Part shown: in pieces, positions 1 through 7,907 of the stretch
Numbering within the stretch: the first letter of the stretch is position 1
Layout of the letters: every line of letters starts with the position of its first letter
NCBI GenBank assembly: GCA_910586095.1
Contig: CAJUHQ010000066.1
Coordinates: 1 to 20,632 of the forward strand
Direction: 5' to 3'
DNA from: an uncultured Lachnospiraceae bacterium
GTDB lineage: Bacteria; Bacillota; Clostridia; Lachnospirales; Lachnospiraceae
Length of the DNA stretch: 20,632 bases
The notes under the pieces: generated by a model
The model's input: only the letters and a program-made list of their open reading frames with translations
What the model was told of the DNA's origin: nothing
The model's database searches: none
Program-made: the position numbers and the translations under genes

Positions 1-2
1 AT

Positions 3-746
3 ATTCTAGTGCGTGAGTTGTGCAATATCAGAAATCAGGGAAAGGATGTTATTCTTGTAACTTCGGGAGCTATCGGTTGCGGTAGAAAAGCACTCCATAT
101 AAAGCCGCCGCTTACATTGGCTCAGAAGCAGGCTTGTGCAGCTATAGGACAAGCCATGCTCATGACTACCTATCAGAGAATTTTTGCAGAGTATAGTCAT
201 TTGGCAGCACAAATTCTGATGACGCGTCATACAATTGTGTCGGATTTAAATAGAAAAAATGCACAGAATACATTTAACGAATTACTGAATATGGAAGTTA
301 TTCCTGTTGTAAATGAAAATGATACGATTTCGACTTTTGAAGTGGAGGATACTATAGGCGATAATGACACTCTCTCTGCGATTGTCACAGCACTTACGGG
401 CGCAGATTTATTAATTTTACTTTCTGATATAGACGGACTATATACTGATGATCCTAGGCAGAATCCCGAAGCAGAATTTATAGAGTATGTTGATACGCTT
501 ACAGACGAACTACTTCATATGGGAAAGAAAACGACAGGAAGCACTGTAGGCACAGGAGGCATGGAAACGAAACTTACTGCTGCAAAGATTGCTACTTATT
601 CAGGTGCAGATATGGTGATAGCAAACGGAAGGGATGTGCGCGTCATTCATCGCATTATGGAGGGGAGAAGATACGGGACTCTATTTCGGGCAAACAAAAT
701 GAAAAATTTTGATGTTGCAGCATTTATAGAGGAGGATAAGGACTAA
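3..746 (+). CDS. proB: Glutamate 5-kinase, 5'-truncated by window edge
   Basis: Phosphorylates L-glutamate to gamma-glutamyl phosphate with ATP, the first step of proline synthesis in the cytoplasm. The frame is open from base 3. The GTG at 9 is internal, because the visible protein begins just before the conserved VTSGAIGCG loop that normally follows a KxGSS/T-type N-terminus, so the first 25-30 codons lie left of the window. Family hallmarks visible are VNENDTIS with the following GDND (substrate and Mg binding), LLSDIDGLYTDDPR, and GTGGMETKLTAA (nucleotide site). The protein ends shortly after the kinase fold (RYGTLFRA) with no PUA domain, so it is the short form of about 270 residues rather than the roughly 365-residue E. 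coli form. proA is not downstream; a hydrogenase gene follows after 170 bp and has its own candidate promoter. Identification is secure. Confidence 0.95.
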   Translation: MLVRELCNIRNQGKDVILVTSGAIGCGRKALHIKPPLTLAQKQACAAIGQAMLMTTYQRIFAEYSHLAAQILMTRHTIVSDLNRKNAQNTFNELLNMEVIPVVNENDTISTFEVEDTIGDNDTLSAIVTALTGADLLILLSDIDGLYTDDPRQNPEAEFIEYVDTLTDELLHMGKKTTGSTVGTGGMETKLTAAKIATYSGADMVIANGRDVRVIHRIMEGRRYGTLFRANKMKNFDVAAFIEEDKD

Positions 747-778
747 AAAACCTATCACTAGACCAAATGGAAATGTGC

Positions 779-808
779 TTTACAAACGTAGATAGAGGGC
801 TGTATAAT
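779..808 (+). promoter_or_regulatory. Candidate sigma-70 promoter of the hydrogenase gene
   Basis: TTTACA (779-784), an 18-bp spacer and a perfect TATAAT (803-808) lie 33 bp after the proB stop. Initiation would be near 815, giving a leader of about 100 nt before the hydrogenase ATG. This is seen by eye only; no start-site data exist. Confidence 0.5.
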
Positions 809-811
809 GGA

Positions 812-898
812 AACAGCTTGAGCTGCTGTATGGAAAGCTGCCAAGACACAAAGATAAAAAATCAAAATTTGTGCTAGTGTCTCAACTGTGAGCTGCTG
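812..898 (+). repeat. Structured leader with duplicated TGAGCTGCTG
   Basis: The predicted 5' leader of the hydrogenase gene holds two exact copies of TGAGCTGCTG (819-828 and 889-898), 70 bp apart. The first copy overlaps a small hairpin, CAGC-ttga-GCTG. Between the copies, CACAAA (847-852) can pair with TTTGTG (868-873), and alternatively AGACAC (844-849) with GTGTCT (877-882). These two pairings are mutually exclusive. The second repeat copy ends 7 nt before the GGAGGG ribosome site (906-911), so folding could affect translation. I do not recognise a known riboswitch class. Confidence 0.4.
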
Positions 899-916
899 GT
901 AGCGTGGAGGGTAAAA

Positions 917-2413
917 ATGAGTATGAGAGGAATAGATACACAGGTTCGCAAGACAAGGCGTGCGATTTTTAGAGAAGTAGCAAAGATGGCCTACAACTCG
1001 ACTAATTTAGTAGGAGATATGGAGGCATTGCCTTATAAGTTGGCGGATGCAGAAAAGTCACCCTACTGGGATAATATTTATCGTGAACGTGAAATTATTC
1101 GCGAACGTACCCGTCTTGCAATGGGAATGTCGCTGCGCCCTGAGGATGAGCCTGTCCAGGTTAGCCAAGGAGTGGAAGAGAGCAATATTGATGAAAAATA
1201 TTATGAGCCTCCTCTTATGCAGGTAATTGCATCCGCTTGCAATGCTTGTCCTGAAAATAAGTATGAAGTAACAGACAAGTGTATGGGATGTCTAGCACAT
1301 CCATGTAATGAGGTGTGTCCACGAGGAGCAATCACCATGCAAAATGGCCGTTCTGTGATTGACCAGGAGAAATGTATCAAATGTGGTAAATGCAAGACAG
1401 TATGTCCTTATGATGCAATTTCACACCAGCAGCGTCCTTGCCTTGCACACTGTGGAGTTAATGCCATCCATTCAGATAGTCATGGCAGGGCTGTCATAGA
1501 CAACGATAAGTGTGTTTCTTGTGGACAGTGTATGGTAAGTTGTCCGTTTGGGGCAATTGCTGATAAATCGCAGATTTTTCAGTTGATTCGCGCCATGCAA
1601 TCTGGCAGAAAAATTATCGCACAGGTAGCGCCATCTTTTGTGGGACAGTTTGGACCAAAAGTTTCTCCAGATATGCTCAAGACTGCACTCAAAGATTTAG
1701 GATTTTATGATGTGTATGAGACTGCTATTGGAGCAGATATGGGCGCTATGACGGAAGCAGAACATTATGTGAAGGAAGTGGCGACAGGGGAAGTTCCATT
1801 TTTACTTACTTCCTGTTGTCCATCATGGTCTATGCTCGCAAAGAAATTTTTCCCAGAGACTATTGACAAGATCAGCAACGCATTAACTCCAATGGTAGCG
1901 ACTGCACGTGTAATTAAGGAGAAGGAACCAGATGCTAGTGTTGTGTTTATTGGTCCTTGTGCTAGTAAGAAGCTGGAGGCGAGCCGCAGAACAATTCGCT
2001 CAGATGTGGATTTCGTTATTACTTTTGAGGAACTTCTTGGTATGTTTGAGGCAAAAGGTATTTTGTTAGAGGAAATTCAGGCGATAGACACTATGAATGA
2101 TGCTACAGCAGCGGGACGCGGGTATGGTGTAGCAGGCGGTGTGGCAAGTGCAATAGAAAATTGTATCAAAGAATACTATCCTGATGCAGAAATACATATC
2201 GAACATGCAGAAAGTCTCTCGGAATGTAAGAAAATTTTAATGCTTGCAAAGATGGGGAAGAAAAATGGTTGTTTGATTGAAGGTATGGCATGTCCTGGTG
2301 GATGTGTAGCAGGTGCAGGTACTAACATTGCGATTCCAACAGCAACAAAGGATTTATTACAGTTTAAAAATACATCCGAAAAGAAGTTGCCAGAGGCAGA
2401 TGTGCGTCAGTGA
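917..2413 (+). CDS. [FeFe] hydrogenase, monomeric, group B type
   Basis: Likely catalyses reversible proton reduction to H2 with electrons from ferredoxin, in the cytoplasm of a fermenting anaerobe. The N-terminal third carries cysteine sets for several [4Fe-4S] clusters: CNACPENK plus CMGCLAHPCNEVCP near residues 110-135, then CIKCGKCKTVCP and CVSCGQCMVSCP ferredoxin repeats. The H-cluster motifs follow: TSCCPSW at 298-304, GPCASKKLE at 346-354, and EGMACPGGCVAGAG at 455-468. All four cysteines expected to hold the H cluster are present. Compared with the classical group A motifs, L1 has PSW for PGW and L2 has GPC for MPC; this fits the group B family (about 500 aa) as I know it. The start ATG has GGAGGG 5 nt upstream. 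No maturase genes (hydE, hydF, hydG) or partner subunits are in the window, so it probably acts alone with ferredoxin. The exact physiological direction is not evident. Confidence 0.9.
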   Translation: MSMRGIDTQVRKTRRAIFREVAKMAYNSTNLVGDMEALPYKLADAEKSPYWDNIYREREIIRERTRLAMGMSLRPEDEPVQVSQGVEESNIDEKYYEPPLMQVIASACNACPENKYEVTDKCMGCLAHPCNEVCPRGAITMQNGRSVIDQEKCIKCGKCKTVCPYDAISHQQRPCLAHCGVNAIHSDSHGRAVIDNDKCVSCGQCMVSCPFGAIADKSQIFQLIRAMQSGRKIIAQVAPSFVGQFGPKVSPDMLKTALKDLGFYDVYETAIGADMGAMTEAEHYVKEVATGEVPFLLTSCCPSWSMLAKKFFPETIDKISNALTPMVATARVIKEKEPDASVVFIGPCASKKLEASRRTIRSDVDFVITFEELLGMFEAKGILLEEIQAIDTMNDATAAGRGYGVAGGVASAIENCIKEYYPDAEIHIEHAESLSECKKILMLAKMGKKNGCLIEGMACPGGCVAGAGTNIAIPTATKDLLQFKNTSEKKLPEADVRQ

Positions 2414-2495
2414 CAAAAACATACAAATTAAAGCAGAATTTAATGAATAGAATAGTAGACAACAAAAGTAGATAACAGAGAATGGAGGAGAGACA

Positions 2496-3959
2496 ATGGC
2501 TAAAAAAATAAGGTGCAGATTTGCGCCGAGTCCTACAGGAAAAATGCATGTGGGCAATTTGCGTTCAGCTTTATATGAATTTCTTATTGCAAAACATGCA
2601 GGAGGAGATTTTATTTTTCGGATAGAAGATACAGATCGTGAGCGCTATGTAGAAGGCGCTATTGATATGATTTATGATACACTTGCAAAGACAGGATTGG
2701 TTTATGATGAGGGGCCAGATAAAGATAAAGGATATGGACCTTATGTACAAAGTGAACGTGTACAAGCAGGCATTTACATGGATTATGCAAAGCAGTTAAT
2801 TGATAAAGGCGAGGCATATTACTGTTTCTGTGATAAGGAGCGACTGGCAACACTTAAGTCAGAAGTGGTAGAGGGCAAGGAAATTACTGTGTATGACAAA
2901 CATTGCCTAGGCCTTTCTAAGGAAGAAGTGGCAAAAAAGCTCGAAAGTGGTATTCCTTATGTAATCAGGCAGAACAATCCTACACAGGGAACTACTAGTT
3001 TTCATGATGAATTGTACGGGGATATTTCAGTAGATAATGCAGAGCTTGACGACATGATCCTAATTAAATCAGATGGATATCCTACTTACAATTTTGCCAA
3101 TGTCGTAGACGATCACTTGATGGAAATTACACATGTTGTTCGTGGAAATGAGTATCTTTCATCAACACCCAAGTACAATCGTTTATACGAAGCGTTTGGA
3201 TGGGAGATTCCTACCTATGTACATCTTCCGTTAATTACAGATGAAGAGCACAAAAAACTTGCAAAGAGAAGCGGACATTCTTCATTTGAGGACATTGTAG
3301 CACAAGGAATTTTGCCTGAAGCGATTATCAATTTTGTGGCACTTTTGGGATGGAGTCCAGAGGAGAATAAAGAGATTTTTACACTGGAAGAGTTGATTGA
3401 GGAATTTGATTATACGCGTATCAACAAATCTCCTTCTGTATTTGACATCAACAAATTAAAGTGGATGAATGGCGAATATATCAAAGCAATGGAATTTTCG
3501 CGTTTTTATGATATGGCACTTCCTTACATAAAGGAAGTAATCACCAAAGAACTTGATTTTAAGAAGATCGCTGCAATGGTAAAAACTAGAATTGAAGTAT
3601 TTCCAGATATCAAAGAATTGATTGGTTTTTTTGATACACTGCCAGAGTATGAAACAGCATTGTACACGCACAAAAAGATGAAGACTACCGCACAAAGTTC
3701 TCTGGAAGTCTTAAGAGAAGTGTTACCTATGTTAGAGGCTCAAGAAGATTACTCTAACGATGCACTGTATCAGCTTTTAGTAGCGTATGTTGCGAAAAAG
3801 GAAGTCAAAAATGGTTATGTGATGTGGCCACTGCGAACTGCTGTGTCAGGACTTCAGATGACACCAGCAGGAGCTACAGAAATTATGGAAGTTCTCGGAA
3901 AAGAAGAAACAGTAAGCCGTATCAGAAAGGGTATCGAATTACTTGAGAATATTAAATAA
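2496..3959 (+). CDS. gltX: Glutamyl-tRNA synthetase
   Basis: Class I aminoacyl-tRNA synthetase that charges tRNA(Glu), and in many Firmicutes also tRNA(Gln), which is later amidated. At 487 aa it is full family length. The N-terminal Rossmann domain carries the HIGH-type signature in variant form, PSPTGKMHVGN (residues 11-21), followed by RIEDTDRERYVEGA. The KMSKS-type loop is KLAKR (254-258), also a tolerated variant. The C-terminal helical anticodon-binding region follows. ATG 2496 is preceded by GGAGGAG (2483-2489). No terminator is visible between the hydrogenase gene and gltX, so read-through is possible. The 3' end overlaps the next gene by 17 nt, which suggests co-transcription. Whether a second GluRS exists elsewhere cannot be judged from the window. 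Confidence 0.96.
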   Translation: MAKKIRCRFAPSPTGKMHVGNLRSALYEFLIAKHAGGDFIFRIEDTDRERYVEGAIDMIYDTLAKTGLVYDEGPDKDKGYGPYVQSERVQAGIYMDYAKQLIDKGEAYYCFCDKERLATLKSEVVEGKEITVYDKHCLGLSKEEVAKKLESGIPYVIRQNNPTQGTTSFHDELYGDISVDNAELDDMILIKSDGYPTYNFANVVDDHLMEITHVVRGNEYLSSTPKYNRLYEAFGWEIPTYVHLPLITDEEHKKLAKRSGHSSFEDIVAQGILPEAIINFVALLGWSPEENKEIFTLEELIEEFDYTRINKSPSVFDINKLKWMNGEYIKAMEFSRFYDMALPYIKEVITKELDFKKIAAMVKTRIEVFPDIKELIGFFDTLPEYETALYTHKKMKTTAQSSLEVLREVLPMLEAQEDYSNDALYQLLVAYVAKKEVKNGYVMWPLRTAVSGLQMTPAGATEIMEVLGKEETVSRIRKGIELLENIK

Positions 3960-5856
3960 CTTACATGTAAATGACGCCCAGTATCAGGCGATTACACATG
4001 GAGCAGGGGCAATGCTTGTATTGGCAGGCCCCGGCTCTGGCAAAACTTTTGTCACAACACAGAGAATAAAATATTTGATAGAACATCATCATGTGAAACC
4101 GGAGGATATTCTTGTCATTACCTTTACAAAGGCGGCTGCTTTGGAGATGCAGGAACGTTTTGTAAGGCTCAATGAAGGGCATAACCATCCGGTTCATTTT
4201 GGCACATTTCATGCAATATTTTTTCAGATTCTTCGATATACATATAAGTTTACAGCAGAAAACATTATAAAAGAAAAAGATAAATATAGATTATTGTCTC
4301 AGGTTCTAGAGGAAATGCCTCCTGAAATTTGTCCACAGTTGACTGAATCTGGAGAAAACGATAACATAGCAGCTAAGATGGATGATGCAGGAAATAATAC
4401 AGAAACGCTACAAAGACTCTTGTCAGAGATTAGCAAGGTAAAAAATAATGGTATATCACCACAAGAACATGAAAGTGAGATTGTCTCACAGGCAGAGTTT
4501 GAATATATATATCAAGCATACAAGCACAAGATGAACCAATATAGGCTTGTAGACTTTGAAGATATGGTGCTTCTATGCCGAGATTTGCTTGTGTCGCGAC
4601 CAGATACACTCAAAATGTGGCAGGAACGTTTTCGCTATATTCTAGTAGATGAATTTCAAGATATTTGTCCACTGCAATATGAAGTGGTACGACTTCTTGC
4701 AAAGCCACAGGACAATTTATTTATTGTGGGAGATGACGATCAATCTATCTACGGTTTTCGTGGATCAAAACCAGAGATTATGTTGAATTTTACTAAGGAT
4801 TATCCAACTGCACAACAAATTTTGTTAAATGTCAATTATAGAAGCAAAAAGGATATTGTAGAGACAGCAGGTCTTTTGATTGCCCACAATCAAGTGCGGT
4901 TTGCAAAAAAAGTAATGACACAAGATCATCGAATGGATGGCGTACAAATTTATGCATTTTCTTCTAAACAAAAACAAGCCGAAAATATAGCTTTGTTGAT
5001 TCGTCAATATATGAATCGGCCAAATGCTCATTATCGTGATATTGCTCTTCTTTATCGCACAAACAATCATATAGTATATACTGCTGATAAACTGATACAA
5101 GAGAACATTCCCTTTACTATGAAGGAAAAGCCTAAGAATATCTATGACAGTGCTGTGGCAAAGGATATAATAGCTTATTTAAGATATGCTTTATATGAGG
5201 AAAGTCTTGAGGATTTTTTTCGAATTATGAATCGGCCAGTTCGATATATTAAGAGAATGACAGTACCAAATGCTCCTTTTTGTATGCAACAACTTTTAGA
5301 GAATAACAGGACAACAGAATATGTCTTACAAAATATTAGAGAATTGTATTGTCAGCTTGCGTTTATTAGACAACTTAATCCCTTTTCGGCTGTTAATTTT
5401 ATCAGGAAGGGAATTGGTTACGATAATTATATAACGAAACAAGTAAAAGAAAAGGGGAAAGATGCAAAAACGGAAATGGAAGAATTAGAAGAACTTTCTC
5501 TGCTTTCCAAAGATTTTGAGACTGTTAGAGAATGGCTTGACCACATAGAAAATTGTGATGCGGTTGTCCATACTATGTTACAACAAAAAAATCAAGAGGA
5601 CGATGCCGTAAATATTGTGACAATGCATGCTGCAAAAGGTTTAGAATGGAAAGTTGTCATACTTCCTGATGTAAATGAAGGGAGCGTTCCACATAAGAAG
5701 GCGGTCAAAGACGAGGAGATAGAAGAAGAACGCAGAATGTTTTATGTAGCTATGACTCGTGCAAAGGAGCATCTTTTTATTTTTTATATCCATGAAAAAG
5801 AGGCAGGAAATCTCCTGCCGTCACGATTTTTAGATGAACTTGGAATGGATTACTAA
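3943..5856 (+). CDS. UvrD/PcrA-like ATP-dependent DNA helicase
   Basis: Superfamily 1A 3'-5' DNA helicase, probably acting in repair or clearing of replication blocks. The motifs in order are: Q motif region at 10-17; Walker A GPGSGKT (29-35); ITFTKAAALEMQER (Ia); DEFQD (236-240); GDDDQSIYGFRG (III); NYRS (IV); TMHAAKGLEW near 560 (V); and RRMFYVAMTRAKEHL near 598-612 (VI). At 637 aa it is about 90-100 residues shorter than PcrA or UvrD and stops soon after motif VI with PSRFLDEL, so the RNA-polymerase-interacting C-terminal extension is absent. It should therefore not be named pcrA. The start is a TTG inside the last codons of gltX; it is chosen because the frame then opens with LNNLHVNDAQYQAI, which matches the usual N-terminus of the family, and AAAGGG lies about 11 nt upstream. 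It is translationally linked to gltX. Confidence 0.88.
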   Translation: MRILNNLHVNDAQYQAITHGAGAMLVLAGPGSGKTFVTTQRIKYLIEHHHVKPEDILVITFTKAAALEMQERFVRLNEGHNHPVHFGTFHAIFFQILRYTYKFTAENIIKEKDKYRLLSQVLEEMPPEICPQLTESGENDNIAAKMDDAGNNTETLQRLLSEISKVKNNGISPQEHESEIVSQAEFEYIYQAYKHKMNQYRLVDFEDMVLLCRDLLVSRPDTLKMWQERFRYILVDEFQDICPLQYEVVRLLAKPQDNLFIVGDDDQSIYGFRGSKPEIMLNFTKDYPTAQQILLNVNYRSKKDIVETAGLLIAHNQVRFAKKVMTQDHRMDGVQIYAFSSKQKQAENIALLIRQYMNRPNAHYRDIALLYRTNNHIVYTADKLIQENIPFTMKEKPKNIYDSAVAKDIIAYLRYALYEESLEDFFRIMNRPVRYIKRMTVPNAPFCMQQLLENNRTTEYVLQNIRELYCQLAFIRQLNPFSAVNFIRKGIGYDNYITKQVKEKGKDAKTEMEELEELSLLSKDFETVREWLDHIENCDAVVHTMLQQKNQEDDAVNIVTMHAAKGLEWKVVILPDVNEGSVPHKKAVKDEEIEEERRMFYVAMTRAKEHLFIFYIHEKEAGNLLPSRFLDELGMDY

Positions 5857-5868
5857 TTAAAAAATTAG
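5853..5868. repeat. AT-rich palindrome across convergent stop codons
   Basis: CTAATT-aaaa-AATTAG is a perfect 6-bp inverted repeat. Its left arm contains the TAA stop of the helicase gene and its right arm the TAA stop of the DUF2225 gene on the other strand. The convergent genes are separated by only 8 bp, so this may be a weak bidirectional termination site, but the stem has only two G-C pairs. Confidence 0.3.
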
Positions 5869-6599
5869 GACTCACGCTCTGCATTAATAAGATCCTTTAG
5901 TGCAAGACCTTTATCCTTTAAGCGAGGACTGATTCCTTTGCTGGTAACAACACCTGATAAAAGTTGTAAGGCAGTGGAGTAGTCTTTGCGCTTATAGGCA
6001 AAGTATGCCAGAAGATAGTCGAGAGTTGTTTCGTTCATTCCTGCAATAGGAAATCGCTCATTCATACGTGCTTTTGTAAGATGTTCATACGCATTGGATG
6101 CGGCATGTTCAGCCTCTTTTAGATAAGTTTCACGTTTTTCGGTTGTAGTAGGATCGTCTGCGTCAAGCTCATCTGCCAAATCTTGATACAACCAACAAAT
6201 TTTTAGACAAGCGTTTCCGATCTCGCTGTCCTTTCCACCTTTGGTGACTGTGCACAAAAGAACCATTTTCATACGACTTATTGCCATTTCTGTCGTGTAG
6301 GTATCACATTCTGGTTCTTCATGAGATTTAAAGTTTGCCTGAATCTTTTCACGCAGAAGTTTTCTGTGAGTAGGCATAACACTGTCAAAATTTTTAGATA
6401 ATGCTGAATAGCCACAATTTGAACAACATACAGCATCATATTTTGTGACAATGACATTGCTGTGAATTGGTCTTAAGTCTGCTTTGGTATCAACAAACTT
6501 TGCTGAGTTTGACTTTACAGTTTTAGCATGTATCTGTTTCTCGCATATAGGACAAGTGTATCGTTTGTCCATCAAAGTGTCTTTTTCATTTTCATACAT
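5865..6599 (-). CDS. DUF2225 family zinc-ribbon/TPR-like protein
   Basis: 244-aa cytoplasmic protein of the DUF2225 family; its biochemical role is unknown. The N-terminus is a split zinc ribbon: CPIC at 16-19 and CSNC at 59-62, followed by GYSA, which is the typical DUF2225 spacing. The remaining two thirds is helical, with stretches such as EAEHAASNAYEHLTKA and LLAYFAYKRKDYSTALQLL that resemble tetratricopeptide repeats. There is no signal peptide or membrane segment. The ATG at 6599 has GGAGGA 8 nt upstream. It lies 26 nt downstream of the DUF1292 gene on the same strand and is probably transcribed with it from the promoter at 6997-7025. Family assignment is confident; function is not known. 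Confidence 0.85.
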   Translation of the reverse strand: MYENEKDTLMDKRYTCPICEKQIHAKTVKSNSAKFVDTKADLRPIHSNVIVTKYDAVCCSNCGYSALSKNFDSVMPTHRKLLREKIQANFKSHEEPECDTYTTEMAISRMKMVLLCTVTKGGKDSEIGNACLKICWLYQDLADELDADDPTTTEKRETYLKEAEHAASNAYEHLTKARMNERFPIAGMNETTLDYLLAYFAYKRKDYSTALQLLSGVVTSKGISPRLKDKGLALKDLINAERES

Positions 6600-6625
6600 A
6601 TTTTTTATCCTCCGAAAATAACCTA

Positions 6626-6961
6626 TTACTCATCTTTGTCCTCACCGATGATTTCATCAAATTCTACATTGTCAAGATATTCGTCAAAAGCATCTGCTAC
6701 ATTTTCATATTCATCATCGTTATCAATATACGTAAGAGAAGGTTCTTGATTCGGATTTTGTTCATCTTCTGCATATCGATAGAACCATACTTCACCGTCT
6801 TCGTTTTCACCGTTTTCATCGAGAGGAAGCAGTGCAATATAATCCTGTTTATCAACTGTGAGGATCGTAACTACTGCACAGTTGACAGTTTGGCCATCGT
6901 CAAGTTCAAGCTCAACAGTCATTTCCTCATCATTATAGCCATTTGTATTTTGACTTTCCAT
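6626..6961 (-). CDS. DUF1292 family acidic protein
   Basis: 111-aa, very acidic cytoplasmic protein of the DUF1292 family, which is widespread in Firmicutes and has no established function. The core DDGQTVNCAVVTILTV, then DYIALLPLD and EVWFYRYAED, is the family signature (a small beta-rich domain). The last 35 residues are almost entirely Asp/Glu with aromatic residues interspersed. It is the first gene of a two-gene minus-strand unit with the DUF2225 gene. The ribosome site is weak: AAAGG lies about 14 nt before the ATG. Divergent transcription with the response-regulator gene means the two share 223 bp of control region. Confidence 0.85.
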   Translation of the reverse strand: MESQNTNGYNDEEMTVELELDDGQTVNCAVVTILTVDKQDYIALLPLDENGENEDGEVWFYRYAEDEQNPNQEPSLTYIDNDDEYENVADAFDEYLDNVEFDEIIGEDKDE

Positions 6962-6996
6962 AAAAATTTACCATACCTTTCTTTGTCTATAGTTAT

Positions 6997-7025
6997 ATAT
7001 TACCTAAAGTGTCTATACAAAGCAA
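6997..7025 (-). promoter_or_regulatory. Candidate promoter of the DUF1292-DUF2225 unit
   Basis: Read on the minus strand: TTGCTT (7025-7020), a 17-bp spacer, then TAATAT (7002-6997). The distance to the DUF1292 start is about 30 nt after initiation. The -35 box lies inside the left arm of the inverted repeat at 7021-7063. By-eye call. Confidence 0.45.
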
Positions 7026-7063
7026 GTAAAATAAAAAAATTAAAAAAATAGAAAGTACTTGCT
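7021..7063. repeat. 8-bp inverted repeat in the divergent control region
   Basis: AGCAAGTA (7021-7028) and TACTTGCT (7056-7063) are exact reverse complements separated by 27 bp of almost pure A/T. The left arm overlaps the -35 box of the minus-strand promoter. The layout suits a repressor dimer pair or a looping operator better than a terminator, because the loop is long and no T run follows. Confidence 0.4.
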
Positions 7064-7082
7064 AAATCACTACTTTTGTCTA

Positions 7083-7100
7083 TTCTTAAAGAATTCTTAA
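7083..7100 (+). promoter_or_regulatory. Candidate OmpR-family operator, 11-bp direct repeats
   Basis: TTCTTAA occurs at 7083-7089 and again at 7094-7100, an exact 11-bp period. A degenerate third copy, AACTTAA, lies at 7117-7123. Tandem half-sites one helical turn apart, just upstream of the -35 box, are the typical binding layout of OmpR/PhoB-type winged-helix regulators. The encoded regulator is such a protein, so autoregulation is the simplest reading (inference). Confidence 0.45.
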
Positions 7101-7112
7101 CAATTTACCTAG

Positions 7113-7141
7113 TTGGAACTTAAACGTATTTAGGATATACT
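7113..7141 (+). promoter_or_regulatory. Candidate promoter of the two-component operon
   Basis: TTGGAA (7113-7118), a 17-bp spacer and TATACT (7136-7141) give initiation near 7148, about 37 nt before the response-regulator ATG. The phased TTCTTAA repeats end 12 bp upstream of the -35 box, the usual place for an activator of this family. Confidence 0.5.
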
Positions 7142-7184
7142 TACATTCAGAAATACAAAAAATCAAACCGGGGAGAACAATACA

Positions 7185-7877
7185 ATGTACAGCATACTAG
7201 TATGTGATGATGAGAAGGATATTGTGTCAGCTTTAAAGATTTATCTGTTAGCTGAAGGATATCAAGTATATGAAGCTTACAATGGAAAGGAGGCTTTAGA
7301 GTTACTTTCAAGAGAGGAGATTCATCTGGTAATCATGGATATTATGATGCCTGTGATGGACGGGATCGCCGCAATCGTAAAGTTACGTGAAACTAACAAT
7401 GTGCCTGTAATTATGCTCACGGCAAAAAGTGAGGACACAGATAAGGTACTAGGTCTTAATATTGGCGCGGATGACTATATAACTAAGCCGTTTAATCCTC
7501 TAGAACTTCAGGCGCGTGTAAAGTCTCAACTTCGCCGTTATATGCAACTTGGAAGTAGATCTGCTCAAAAGGAAGATACATTTTTTTCAATAGGTGGCAT
7601 TGAACTAGATGATAGAGCCAAAGAAGTGACATTAGATGGAGAACAAATCGCACTGACTCCTACAGAGTATGATATTTTAAAGTTACTTATGGAAAATCCA
7701 GGGAGCGTGTTTTCACCAGCTCAAATTTACGCAAAAGTATGGAAGGACAATCCCTATGGAACAGAAAATACAGTGGCAGTACATATCAGGCATCTACGAG
7801 AAAAGTTGGAATACAATCCAGCAGACCCACGCTATATCAAATCTGTATGGGGACATGGATATAAAATTGTAAAATAA
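7185..7877 (+). CDS. OmpR/VanR-type response regulator
   Basis: 230-aa DNA-binding response regulator, phosphorylated by the histidine kinase encoded directly downstream. The receiver domain (1-120) has the acidic pair D8-D9, the phospho-acceptor D52 in VIMDIMMP, the switch Thr/Ala in MLTAK, and the K of DYITKPF. The C-terminal winged helix (about 132-230) includes LTPTEYDILKLLMENPG, the recognition helix in ENTVAVHIRHLREKLE, and the final YIKSVWGHGYKI wing. Spacing and sequence are VanR-like, but nothing here points to glycopeptide resistance because no van genes are present. GGGGAG precedes the ATG. The gap to the kinase gene is 30 nt, so this is one operon. Confidence 0.93.
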   Translation: MYSILVCDDEKDIVSALKIYLLAEGYQVYEAYNGKEALELLSREEIHLVIMDIMMPVMDGIAAIVKLRETNNVPVIMLTAKSEDTDKVLGLNIGADDYITKPFNPLELQARVKSQLRRYMQLGSRSAQKEDTFFSIGGIELDDRAKEVTLDGEQIALTPTEYDILKLLMENPGSVFSPAQIYAKVWKDNPYGTENTVAVHIRHLREKLEYNPADPRYIKSVWGHGYKIVK

Positions 7878-7907
7878 TGGATGTAATGACAGAAAGGAAA
7901 ATATAGA

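Noticed and set aside
9..11. GTG at 9 as the true start of proB
   Set aside because: The reading frame continues to the left edge and the essential N-terminal kinase strand would be missing; the gene is simply cut by the window.
4825..5100. 91-codon open frame on the minus strand within the helicase gene
   Set aside because: Antisense shadow of a well-supported gene; Cys/Ile-rich composition without motifs.
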